From assembly GCF_000482325.1 (NCBI RefSeq), contig NZ_KI535295.1:483060-547059 (forward strand): DNA of 64,000 bases. The letters are read 5' to 3'. Shown piece after piece: positions 8,350 through 15,970 of the stretch. The notes beneath the pieces were generated by a model that did no database searches, was not told where the DNA came from, and saw nothing but the letters and a program-made list of their open reading frames with translations. Both the position numbers and the translations under genes were made by a program. Numbering within the stretch: the stretch's first letter is position 1; each line of letters opens with the position of its first letter. Source of the stretch: Bacillus sp. UNC438CL73TsuS30. Its GTDB lineage: Bacteria > Bacillota > Bacilli > Bacillales > Cytobacillaceae.

Positions 8350-8378
8350 TTGACAAAAATTTAATCGAAGGCTATAAT
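8350..8378 (+). promoter_or_regulatory. SigA promoter of ylbN-rpmF
   Basis: TTGACA (8350-8355) and TATAAT (8373-8378) are both perfect and separated by 17 bp, about 28 bases before the ylbN start. This is the strongest vegetative promoter visible in the window. Confidence 0.93.
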
Positions 8379-8405
8379 TACCTTTGTTGCCTTGGGGTGA
8401 TTCAA

Positions 8406-8930
8406 TTGAAATGGACATTAAGCCAATTACAAAAATATCGAAACAAGGATTTTCCGATTGATGAAACGATTCGGGTTGATGAGATTAAACAAGATGATCC
8501 TACGATCCGAGAGGTATCTCCAATGCATATTACCGGCAGGGGAGATATTGATTCAACGAAAGTGACCTTTCATTTAAAAATCAAAGGTTATTTAATACTT
8601 CCTTGTTCTCGTACTTTAGTGGATGTGAAGCTTCCAATTAATGTCGAAACATCTGAAACTTTCCTCTTACAAACTTCGAATTACGAAATGGAAGAGGAAG
8701 TGCATCAAGTAAAAGGGGATTGTATTGATTTAATGCCAGTCATTAGAGAAATTCTTTTACTTGAGATTCCGATGCAGGTTTTTTGCGAAGATGTCACACA
8801 TGAAGATGCTGCACCACAATCGGGTAAGGATTGGGAAGTGATTCATGAAGAGGATCAATCGAAAAAAATTGATCCAAGACTAGCTGGACTTGCTAAGTTT
8901 TTTGACAATGACAATTCTTCCGAATCATAA
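8406..8930 (+). CDS. ylbN: YlbN, DUF177/YceD family protein
   Basis: The 174-residue acidic protein belongs to the YceD/DUF177 family, nearly always encoded just before rpmF. It is linked to 23S rRNA or 50S metabolism in other bacteria; its biochemical role in Bacilli is not settled. The family core is the central region around residues 50-130. The start is TTG 8406 after GGGGTGA at 5 bases; a GTG at 8397 overlaps the ribosome site and is less likely. It shares the strong SigA promoter with rpmF. Confidence 0.9.
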   Translation: MKWTLSQLQKYRNKDFPIDETIRVDEIKQDDPTIREVSPMHITGRGDIDSTKVTFHLKIKGYLILPCSRTLVDVKLPINVETSETFLLQTSNYEMEEEVHQVKGDCIDLMPVIREILLLEIPMQVFCEDVTHEDAAPQSGKDWEVIHEEDQSKKIDPRLAGLAKFFDNDNSSES

Positions 8931-9012
8931 TCGGCAAAACATGGAGCAACGTGAAGACTTTAAGTTATTCGTCTTCATGACTTTCTTTAAACTCTTTAAG
9001 GAGGTGGGAAGA

Positions 9013-9186
9013 ATGGCTGTACCTTTTAGAAGAACTTCTAAAACTGCAAAGAGAAAGCGTCGTACTCATTTTAAATTAAACGTACCTGGTATGGTAAGTT
9101 GCCCAAACTGTGGTGAAATGAAACTTACTCACCGCGTGTGTAAAGCTTGCGGAACATACAAAGGAAAAGACGTTGTGAACGACTAA
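9013..9186 (+). CDS. rpmF: Ribosomal protein bL32
   Basis: The 57-residue L32 of the 50S subunit begins M-A-V-P-F-R-R and is rich in Arg/Lys. It keeps both zinc-ribbon pairs (C-P-N-C and C-K-A-C), so it is the zinc-binding form. The ATG follows AAGGAGGTGGGAAGA. The reading frame is open back to 8890 but that part has no coding character. A small hairpin (GAAGAC/GTCTTC, about 8952-8975) lies in the ylbN-rpmF gap and could modulate L32 translation; that is speculative. Confidence 0.97.
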   Translation: MAVPFRRTSKTAKRKRRTHFKLNVPGMVSCPNCGEMKLTHRVCKACGTYKGKDVVND

Positions 9187-9199
9187 TTTCATTGAGATA

Positions 9200-9236
9200 A
9201 AAAGCACAAGGAGCATAAAGCCCTTGTGCTTTTGTC
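9200..9236 (+). terminator. Terminator of ylbN-rpmF
   Basis: A 12-bp stem (AAAAGCACAAGG/CCTTGTGCTTTT) starts 13 bases after the rpmF stop; its 3' arm supplies the T run. Confidence 0.88.
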
Positions 9237-9343
9237 GTTTAAAGGGGAATGTTGATTTCCGAACTAAGTGATTCGTGCGATAATCAATGAGTAATTTTAC
9301 AAGAGCAATCCATACATATTTCATATTGAAGGGAGAAAGGATT

Positions 9344-10108
9344 ATGGCTTATACCATTGAAAAATCAGAAAAGGGCTATTTATTGTTTACCATCACAAGA
9401 GGCAATAAAAGAAATGCAGTAGATTATAATGTTATGGAAGGGCTTTCGAAAGCGATTCATCATGCAGCTGACCCTGATGTTTTGGCCTTGGTTATTACGG
9501 GAGAAGGAGAAAATGCCTTTTGTTCTGGAGGGGACCTATCTGTCTTTCACTTGCTTGAAACCGAAGAAGAAGCCTATTCAATGCTCTCAAAAATGTCCAA
9601 AATTCTTTATTCGCTGTTAACATTACCCATTCCTACTATTGCCCTCATGAACGGACATACAGTTGGTGGCGGATGTGAGATTGCCATTGCCTGCGACTTT
9701 CGTCTAGCACGGAAGGGAATAAAAGCTGGTTTTATTCAAGGAAAGCAATCCATTACAACTGGCTGGGGAGGGGGAACGATTTTGGCAGAAAAGCTGCCAA
9801 ATCCCCTTTACATGAAGCTGTTAATGGATGCTGAGGTTCATAAGGTCGAAAGATTAAATGAGATAGGTTTGATTGACGCCCTTTATGAGACTGACCCTAT
9901 AAAAGAATGTGAAACATACTTGGAAAATCTCTTATTTAAGGACAAAGGTGTACTGCAATCCTATAAACAGATATGGACTAGAAGGTGGGATGAAACGAAA
10001 CTGCAAGATAGAATAGAGAGGGAAGTCCGAAATTGTGCCCGCCTTTGGGAGAGTGAATCCCACCATCAATATGTCAAAATGTTTATGAATAAAAAAACAA
10101 ACAATTAA
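9344..10108 (+). CDS. Crotonase-fold (enoyl-CoA hydratase/isomerase family) protein
   Basis: The 254-residue protein has a crotonase fold. The oxyanion-hole loop A-F-C-S-G-G-D is at residues 58-64 and N-G-H-T-V-G-G-G-C-E at 103-112, keeping the first catalytic Glu (E112). The position of the second hydratase Glu (rat E164) is K134 or Q135, followed by T-G-W-G-G-G instead of x-P-G-x-G-G. It is therefore unlikely to be a true hydratase. The Trp-Gly-Gly segment recalls acyl-CoA decarboxylases of the ECHDC1 type, an inference made more interesting by the acyl-CoA carboxylase cluster 1.5 kb downstream. ATG 9344 follows GGGAGAAAGG. Confidence 0.8.
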   Translation: MAYTIEKSEKGYLLFTITRGNKRNAVDYNVMEGLSKAIHHAADPDVLALVITGEGENAFCSGGDLSVFHLLETEEEAYSMLSKMSKILYSLLTLPIPTIALMNGHTVGGGCEIAIACDFRLARKGIKAGFIQGKQSITTGWGGGTILAEKLPNPLYMKLLMDAEVHKVERLNEIGLIDALYETDPIKECETYLENLLFKDKGVLQSYKQIWTRRWDETKLQDRIEREVRNCARLWESESHHQYVKMFMNKKTNN

Positions 10109-10130
10109 ACCGAAAACAGGTGTTGTTTCA

Positions 10131-10159
10131 GTCTATCTTTTCTAGTAGATGCATATGTA
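10131..10159 (+). promoter_or_regulatory. SigE-like promoter of gerR
   Basis: GTCTATCT (10131-10138) and CATATGTA (10152-10159), 13 bp apart, resemble SigE -35 and -10 elements (consensus near TCATATT and CATACAnT). They end 27 bases before gerR. B. subtilis gerR (ylbO) is SigE-dependent. Confidence 0.45.
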
Positions 10160-10186
10160 TGAATAAAAACACTAGGAGGGATCTGA

Positions 10187-10807
10187 ATGTCGCCAACTCG
10201 CCAAGATGCATGGTCACAAGATGAAGATTTATTGCTTGCCGAAGTTGTTTTAAGACATATCCGTGAGGGAGGAACGCAGCTGCAGGCTTTTGAGGAAGTA
10301 GGAAAACAACTGTCCAGAACTTCAGCAGCCTGTGGTTTTCGCTGGAATTCTTTCGTTAGGAAGCAATACAAGTCAGGAATTGAACTTGCAAAAAAACAAA
10401 GAAAGGAAATGAAAAAACAATTACCTCAAATGGAGGAAGAAAAAAATGGCGTCGAGGTTATGGTGGAAGCCGCCTCATCCATATCCAGTGGTGAATCTGT
10501 TAGTTTTCAAACCGTTATCCATTTTTTAGAGGGACTTCATAGGAAAGCAGAGGTTAGCTCCACCATTGAAGAGGATCGAGAAAAGTCAGTTGAAAAAATA
10601 AAAGAATTAGAAAAGAAAATCTTCTATCTGGCAGCGGAAAATGAAAAACTGAGTAAAAACTTAAAAGCGATTGAGGAAGATTATCGATCATTGATTGAAA
10701 TCATGGAAAGAGCAAGAAAAATGGTTGTTCTTCAGGAGGAAGACCGTCAGCAAAAGGTAAAATTCCAAATGGATAAAAACGGGAATCTTGAAAGAGTGGA
10801 AAAATAA
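10187..10807 (+). CDS. gerR: GerR (YlbO), RsfA-family sporulation transcription factor
   Basis: The 206-residue protein matches the RsfA/GerR family. An N-terminal Myb-like DNA-binding domain (about residues 7-56, D-A-W-S-x-D-E-D-x-L-L) is followed by a linker and a C-terminal coiled coil (about 135-190). In B. subtilis, GerR (YlbO) is a mother-cell factor made under SigE that switches off some SigE genes and activates others. Position after rpmF and before ylbP supports GerR over its paralogue RsfA. AGGAGGG lies before ATG 10187. Confidence 0.87.
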   Translation: MSPTRQDAWSQDEDLLLAEVVLRHIREGGTQLQAFEEVGKQLSRTSAACGFRWNSFVRKQYKSGIELAKKQRKEMKKQLPQMEEEKNGVEVMVEAASSISSGESVSFQTVIHFLEGLHRKAEVSSTIEEDREKSVEKIKELEKKIFYLAAENEKLSKNLKAIEEDYRSLIEIMERARKMVVLQEEDRQQKVKFQMDKNGNLERVEK

Positions 10808-10837
10808 AAAAGCGGACTTTATGTCCGCTTTTTTATT
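10806..10837. terminator. Bidirectional terminator between gerR and ylbP
   Basis: The stem AGCGGAC/GTCCGCT (5-nt loop) is flanked by A and T runs, so it can stop transcription from either side. Confidence 0.87.
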
Positions 10838-11308
10838 TTAATGCTGTGCTTCTACACCTGCAGGATACCATACAAGTGGATTTTCACCGCGGTCACGTTC
10901 CATATCATACTCAACAGCATCAAAATCCATCTTATTCCAAAATTCACTTGAATGAACTCTAGGATTTGTTTTAATAGGTAGACCAAAACTTTTTGCAAAT
11001 TCTACAAGCTGCTTGCCGTAGCCTTTACCTTGATAGTCAGGCAGTACTTCTAGCTTCCAAAGCTCTAAATAATTTTGTGGCGGATAGAAATAGCGGTCAA
11101 ATTTCGCGTCAATTTGGTATAAACTCATTCTTGCTACTAGTTTGTCTCCAAAATAAATACCATAAAAAGGTGAATCACTGTGATCTTCCACCATATTTGC
11201 TTCTAAATCTTCTAGCATAGAAAGCTCTTGAATTCCATATTGCTTAAACTTTTTAAATTCTTCAAGTGTTTTAAAATTGATTTTTAATTTTTCAACTTTT
11301 GACCCCAT
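10838..11308 (-). CDS. ylbP: YlbP, GNAT-family N-acetyltransferase
   Basis: The 156-residue protein is a GNAT acyltransferase. The acetyl-CoA loop is in L-E-V-L-P-D-Y-Q-G-K-G-Y-G-K (Q-x-x-G-x-G/A form, near residue 92). It is highly similar to B. subtilis YlbP, whose substrate is unknown. ATG 11306-11308 follows AGGGGGT; 13 further in-frame codons upstream lack a ribosome site. It is transcribed away from the carboxylase cluster. Confidence 0.9.
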   Translation of the reverse strand: MGSKVEKLKINFKTLEEFKKFKQYGIQELSMLEDLEANMVEDHSDSPFYGIYFGDKLVARMSLYQIDAKFDRYFYPPQNYLELWKLEVLPDYQGKGYGKQLVEFAKSFGLPIKTNPRVHSSEFWNKMDFDAVEYDMERDRGENPLVWYPAGVEAQH

Positions 11309-11561
11309 AATGGAACCCCCTAAAAAGAAAGTGATTGGATACATCATCCGTATATCTTCAAGTGATACTGAATAACATGGATATGAGATAATTTTTTGAA
11401 TTATTCAAACCGAACTACTACATTTATTATATAACAAAATTATAAAAATTTCCTCCATTAAAACCTCAGGAAGCGTTTTCAAAGTTTGCAGGAAATTTCG
11501 TGAAGGTTGTAGAAACATATACTTATGGAGGGACTAAAGGGGTTTAGAAAGGGGTAATCAT

Positions 11562-12609
11562 GTGCAAAAAATTTTAATAGCCAACAGGGGAGAGATTGCG
11601 CTTCGGATTATTAAAACCTGCCATGAGATGGGGATTGAAACAGTTGCTATTTATTCAGATGCCGATAAGGAAATGCCCTATGTTAAAGCCGCATCTAAGG
11701 CAGTGTATGTTGGTGAGCCTCCAGTTACTAAATCCTATCTGCAAGTTGAAAAAATTTTAGCTATTGCCAAAGAGGAAAAGGTGGATGCCATTCATCCTGG
11801 ATATGGATTTTTATCCGAAAATAGCGGATTTGCCTTGAGAACAATTGAGGAAGGAATCATTTTTATTGGTCCCGAACCGAAAACCCTCGAGCTAATGGGG
11901 GATAAAATTGTTTCTCGGCAAACAATGGGAAACGCTGGTGTTCCCGTGGTTCCGGGAAGCGCTCATGGATTAAAGACACTTGAAGAAGCCTGCTCCTTAG
12001 CTGCAACAATTGGATACCCCATAATGCTGAAAGCAGCGGAGGAGGGGGAATCGGAATGGTGTTATGTGAAAATGAGCAAGCGCTCGGTAAAGCCTATGCA
12101 TCGACAAAGTCGAGAGCAATGGCTTATTTTGGCTTAGATGAGGTTTTTATCGAAAAATATATTGCAAACGCAAGACACATTGAAATACAAGTTTTTGGTG
12201 ACATACATGGAAATATCGTTCATTTATATGAAAGGGGTTGTTCGATTCAAAGAAGACACCAAAAGGTGGTAGAAGAATCTCCGTCTCCATTCCTTTCCAA
12301 CGGAGTCCGTGAAAAAATGTATGATACGGCTGTTAAAGCAGCAAAAGCTGTTGACTACACTAATGCGGGGACAATTGAATTCATAGTAGATGAACAAGAA
12401 AACTTCTACTTTTTAGAAATGAATACGAGAATTCAGGTAGAACATCCTGTGACAGAAGAAATCACTGGACATGACCTTGTTAAGTGGCAAATTCTGATTG
12501 CAAAGGGAGAAAAGCTTCCGAAAGTTCAATCTGAAATCGCGTTAGAGGGGAAGATTTTAAAAAGGGTAACTACACAACTAATTTCTTAACAAAACAATTA
12601 ATAAACTAA
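11562..12609 (+). pseudogene. Acyl-CoA carboxylase biotin carboxylase subunit, disrupted by two lesions
   Basis: The gene starts at GTG 11562 and reads as a normal AccC-type biotin carboxylase (ANRGEIALRI, H-P-G-Y-G-F-L-S-E-N) up to the glycine-rich ATP-grasp loop. Near 12036-12050 one base is missing. The expected [13 protein letters not shown] continues only in another frame, giving a premature stop at 12137. The second frame encodes the rest of the ATP-grasp domain, including [14 protein letters not shown], to L-E-G at 12550. There the sequence jumps to the extreme C-terminus ([11 protein letters not shown], 12556-12588) in a third frame, ending at 12609. About 100-110 codons are lost. A working enzyme cannot be made. 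Confidence 0.9.
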
Positions 12610-12622
12610 GGAGAGAATGAGT

Positions 12623-12835
12623 ATGAGAGAAATTACTGCTTCTATGGCTGGTACGATTTTAAATATTTTTGTTTCAAACGGTGAAATTGTGAAATTGGGG
12701 CAGGAGGTTTTAATGCTCGAATCAATGAAAATGGAAATCCCGATTGAAAGTCCCACAGAAGGAATTGTTAGAGAATGTAAAGTGAGCATTGGTGATTTTG
12801 TTAATGAAGACGATGTTTTACTAGTAATTGAATAG
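12623..12835 (+). CDS. Biotin/lipoyl attachment (BCCP) protein
   Basis: This 70-residue free-standing biotin carboxyl carrier protein resembles YngHB-type proteins of Bacillus acyl-CoA carboxylases. The attachment motif is E-S-M-K-M-E-I-P with biotinyl Lys36, and the flanking S-M-A-G-T and G-D-F-V-N-E-D-D-V-L-L strands are normal. Two in-frame ATGs exist; 12623 is preferred because AAGGAGAG is too close to 12617. It is intact, unlike the biotin carboxylase gene just upstream. The ribosome site of this gene overlaps the old stop codon of the pseudogene. Confidence 0.9.
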   Translation: MREITASMAGTILNIFVSNGEIVKLGQEVLMLESMKMEIPIESPTEGIVRECKVSIGDFVNEDDVLLVIE

Positions 12836-12857
12836 CAGTTGATAAGGGGGGAGAACA

Positions 12858-14399
12858 ATGGAAACACCCAATACGTTGAATAAACGATTGACCGAAAATC
12901 GTAAAAAAATTGAGGCTGGCGGGCTGAAAAAATATCACGAGAAGCTAAAAGAAAAAAACAAGTTGTTTGTACGTGAGAGGCTTGCGTTATTATTCGATGA
13001 AGGAATATATGAGGAAGACGGGAAATTTGCTAATTTCCAAGCGGGAGATCTACCGGCCGATGGGGTGGTTTGTGCGATTGGAAAGATAAACGGCCAAACT
13101 GTTTGTGTTATGGGAAATGATTCAACGATTAAAGCTGGATCTTGGGGAGCCCGTACGGTTGAAAAAATCATTCGTATTCAAGAAACCGCTGAAAAATTAA
13201 AGGTTCCATTACTATATTTAGTTGACTCTGCTGGTGCGAGAATCACCGACCAGTTAGAGATGTTTCCAAATCGCCGCGGCGCCGGAAGGATTTTTCATAA
13301 TCAAGTAAAGCTCTCCGGTATGGTTCCGCAGGTTTGTATTCTTTTTGGGCCTTCAGCGGCAGGAGGAGCCTATATACCGGCATTTTGCGATATTGTTATT
13401 ATGGTGGATCAAAATGCTTCCATGTATCTTGGTTCGCCGCGCATGGCGGAAAAGGTAATCGGTGAGAAGGTAAGCCTCGAAGAAATGGGCGGAGCCCGGA
13501 TGCATTGTTCGGTAAGCGGCTGTGGCGATGTTCTTGCCTTTAGTGAGGAAGAAGCGATAGAATCAGCAAAAAAATATATCGGATATTTTCCGGCAAACTT
13601 TAAAGAAAAGACACAGTTAATTGCTGGAATTGCACCAAAGGAAGGCCGTGAACTAGAAGAGATTATTCCGGAAAATCAAAATGCCCCGTTTGATATGTAC
13701 CAATGTATTGACCGCTTAGTGGATGAGGGAAGTTTTTATGAGATTAAAAAGCTGTTTGCAGCGGAGCTTATCACGGGTCTGGCGCGAATCGACGGCAGAG
13801 CAGTTGGAATTATCGCCAATCAGCCAAAGGTAAAAGGGGGCGTACTGTTTGTTGATTCTGCTGATAAAGCAGCAAAATTCATTCAACTATGTGATGCCTT
13901 CCATATTCCCTTATTGTTCCTTGCTGATGTCCCAGGTTTCATGATTGGAACAAAAGTAGAGAGGGCCGGAATTATCCGCCATGGGGCTAAATTAATTGCC
14001 GCAATGAGCTCGGCAACTGTTCCTAAAATTTCTGTCATTGTGAGGAAAGCATATGGTGCCGGACTTTATGCGATGGCTGGTCCTGCATTTGAGCCAGATT
14101 GCTGTATTGCTTTACCATCGGCACAAATTGCTGTAATGGGTCCGGAAGCAGCTGTAAATGCAGTTTATTCAAATAAAATAAAAGAAATTGCCCATCCAAA
14201 AGAGAAAATCACTTTTGTTCAGGAAAAGCACAAAGAATATAAAGAAAGTATTGATATCTATAAGCTTGCCTCGGAGTTAATTGTGGATGAAATTGTTGCT
14301 CCGAAGGAATTGCGGGATGTATTAGTTCAGCGTTTTGATTATTACGAGACAAAAGAATTAACATTCAGCGTTCGGAAACATCCGGTGTATCCAGTCTAA
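12858..14399 (+). CDS. Acyl-CoA carboxylase carboxyltransferase (PccB/YngE type)
   Basis: The 513-residue protein is a fused N- plus C-domain biotin-dependent carboxyltransferase, like propionyl- or methylcrotonyl-CoA carboxylase beta subunits and YngE. It moves carboxyl from carboxybiotin to an acyl-CoA. The N half has oxyanion-hole Gly pairs (D-S-A-G-A-R and G-P-S-A-A-G-G-A-Y); the C half has A-D-V-P-G-F-M-I-G-T and G-A-G-L-Y-A-M-A-G. The acyl substrate cannot be read from sequence. It follows the BCCP gene by 22 bases. With the biotin carboxylase broken, it must borrow another one or be idle. Confidence 0.9.
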   Translation: METPNTLNKRLTENRKKIEAGGLKKYHEKLKEKNKLFVRERLALLFDEGIYEEDGKFANFQAGDLPADGVVCAIGKINGQTVCVMGNDSTIKAGSWGARTVEKIIRIQETAEKLKVPLLYLVDSAGARITDQLEMFPNRRGAGRIFHNQVKLSGMVPQVCILFGPSAAGGAYIPAFCDIVIMVDQNASMYLGSPRMAEKVIGEKVSLEEMGGARMHCSVSGCGDVLAFSEEEAIESAKKYIGYFPANFKEKTQLIAGIAPKEGRELEEIIPENQNAPFDMYQCIDRLVDEGSFYEIKKLFAAELITGLARIDGRAVGIIANQPKVKGGVLFVDSADKAAKFIQLCDAFHIPLLFLADVPGFMIGTKVERAGIIRHGAKLIAAMSSATVPKISVIVRKAYGAGLYAMAGPAFEPDCCIALPSAQIAVMGPEAAVNAVYSNKIKEIAHPKEKITFVQEKHKEYKESIDIYKLASELIVDEIVAPKELRDVLVQRFDYYETKELTFSVRKHPVYPV

Positions 14400-14406
14400 A
14401 TAGAAA

Positions 14407-14467
14407 TGCGGAAGCGCCTTGCTCAAGGGGCTTATGACATAGAGCCCCAAGGCGCTGGAGCTAGACA
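14407..14467. repeat. Short copy of the GC-rich palindromic repeat
   Basis: GCGGAAGCGCCTTG at the left and GGCGCTGGAGCTAGACA at the right are the ends of the 978-1126 repeat in reverse orientation, with the interior lost. It folds as AGCGCCTTG/CAAGGCGCT enclosing GGGGCT/AGCCCC. Confidence 0.7.
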
Positions 14468-14475
14468 GGACAAAG

Positions 14476-14508
14476 TCCCTTTTCACTTTTGATGAAAAGG
14501 GATTTTTC
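14476..14508 (+). terminator. Terminator of the carboxylase cluster
   Basis: A perfect 9-bp stem (TCCCTTTTC/GAAAAGGGA, 9-nt loop) is followed by TTTTT. Confidence 0.85.
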
Positions 14509-14567
14509 TTACCAAGTGAAAAACCTTTTGATAAAATAATAGAAAAGTGAAAAAATGAGGGATATCC

Positions 14568-15470
14568 TTGGAAATTGGAATTATTGGTGCAGGGTCACTT
14601 GGCCTATTATTTGCATCTTATTTGAGTCGTGTTTTTAAGGTTACACTTTATACACGAACAGAGGAACAAGCAATGGAAATTGAAAAAAACGGAATTATTT
14701 TAAAAAAGAACACGAAAAGTACTCAAGCCTTGGTCCGTGCTTTACCATTAAGTAAATGGGAAGGAACGGAAGATCTTATCATTATTACGGTAAAATCCTA
14801 CCATCTAGAAGAGATTATTAAAACTATAAATAGACTATCAATAACTCCAAAAAACTTGTTATTTTTACAAAATGGAATGGGTCATTTAAAGCATTTAGAA
14901 ACATTAAGGGGAACACAGATTTTTGTCGGGTCAGTTGAACATGGTGCATACAGGGAAAATGCTTTTACTGTCAGTCATAATGGAGAAGGCGTAACGAATG
15001 TTGCTGTCTTTCGCGGCGATACTTATGTGTTAACAGCATTAATCGAAGCTGGACCTAGTGAATTTCCAATCGTGATGAACGAAGATTTTTACAAGATGCT
15101 AGTGAATAAATTAATTGTCAATTCGGTTATAAATCCATTAACAGCGATCCTTGGGGTGAAAAATGGTGAATTAATTAAAAATGAATATTATTTTAAAAAT
15201 GTTGTTCATTTATTTAATGAAATCTCAATTCTATTAAATATAGACAACCCTGATATTCATTTGAAGAAAATAATTGATATTTGTCATAAAACAGCCGAAA
15301 ATCGTTCGTCTATGCTAAAGGATATTGAAGCAAATCGAAAAACTGAAGTGGAAGCAATTTTAGGCTTCTTATCGGAAAAGGCAAATGAGGAGTTCAAAAA
15401 GGTTCCTTTAATTGAAAGTTTTTATCTCCTTTTAAAGGGGAAAGAGCTTGGAAAAGGTGGTTTGAAATGA
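14568..15470 (+). CDS. panE: 2-dehydropantoate 2-reductase (YlbQ)
   Basis: PanE reduces 2-dehydropantoate to pantoate with NADPH in vitamin B5 and CoA synthesis. The 300-residue protein has the N-terminal Rossmann motif G-I-I-G-A-G-S-L-G-L-L (residues 4-14) and the family K-L-I-V-N-S-V-I-N-P-L segment near 184, which carries the catalytic Lys and substrate Asn. The start codon is TTG 14568 after GAGGG. Its last 4 bases overlap the start of the next gene, so the two are translationally coupled. Confidence 0.9.
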   Translation: MEIGIIGAGSLGLLFASYLSRVFKVTLYTRTEEQAMEIEKNGIILKKNTKSTQALVRALPLSKWEGTEDLIIITVKSYHLEEIIKTINRLSITPKNLLFLQNGMGHLKHLETLRGTQIFVGSVEHGAYRENAFTVSHNGEGVTNVAVFRGDTYVLTALIEAGPSEFPIVMNEDFYKMLVNKLIVNSVINPLTAILGVKNGELIKNEYYFKNVVHLFNEISILLNIDNPDIHLKKIIDICHKTAENRSSMLKDIEANRKTEVEAILGFLSEKANEEFKKVPLIESFYLLLKGKELGKGGLK

Positions 15471-15862
15471 TTACGTTTATTTCAACTGTTTTATCAGTCC
15501 TTTTCGTTTTACCGCCACTAGGATTTGTCGCGGCTTATATTATAGTTAGGATGATCACAAAGAATAAACGAAAATCTGTCCATAAGGCATTAGATTTTAC
15601 GACCTTCTTATTTATTATTGCTGTTCATTTTTTAATCGTAACCATTTGGGGAAAATCGCTAATCTGGTTAATAATAATAGTGTTAATTCTAATTGCAATG
15701 ACTTTTGCGTTGGTTCATTGGAAAATAAAAGGTGAAATTTTATTCGGTAAAGTGTTGAAGGGATTTTGGAGGTGCAATTTTATACTCTTTTTCCTTGTTT
15801 ACATGGCTCTTACATTTTATGGCTTGATTCATCGGGCCCTGACTTTTACCTTTTTTTCATAA
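15467..15862 (+). CDS. DUF3397-type small membrane protein
   Basis: The 131-residue protein has four hydrophobic segments (about residues 3-28, 44-62, 64-84 and 103-125) joined by short basic loops, so it is an integral membrane protein. It resembles the DUF3397 family found beside panE and bshC in Bacilli. Function unknown. The ATG overlaps the panE stop (ATGA). It is A+T-rich with hydrophobic codons only, as expected for such a protein. Confidence 0.8.
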   Translation: MITFISTVLSVLFVLPPLGFVAAYIIVRMITKNKRKSVHKALDFTTFLFIIAVHFLIVTIWGKSLIWLIIIVLILIAMTFALVHWKIKGEILFGKVLKGFWRCNFILFFLVYMALTFYGLIHRALTFTFFS

Positions 15863-15970
15863 AAAATTTTGTTTTCAATAAATTTTATAAGCAAAGTTTT
15901 TTTTGAAAAAGAGTGGTTAATGCTATACTCTTAAGGAATGAATATGGTTGATTAGAAAGGATGTACATAA

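Noticed and set aside
11505..11535. Possible SigE -10 (CATATACT) before the carboxylase cluster
   Set aside because: No matching -35 element at an acceptable distance.
12056..12589. Separate gene for a short biotin carboxylase fragment
   Set aside because: It is the middle part of the disrupted gene starting at 11562; no independent ribosome site and no complete domain.
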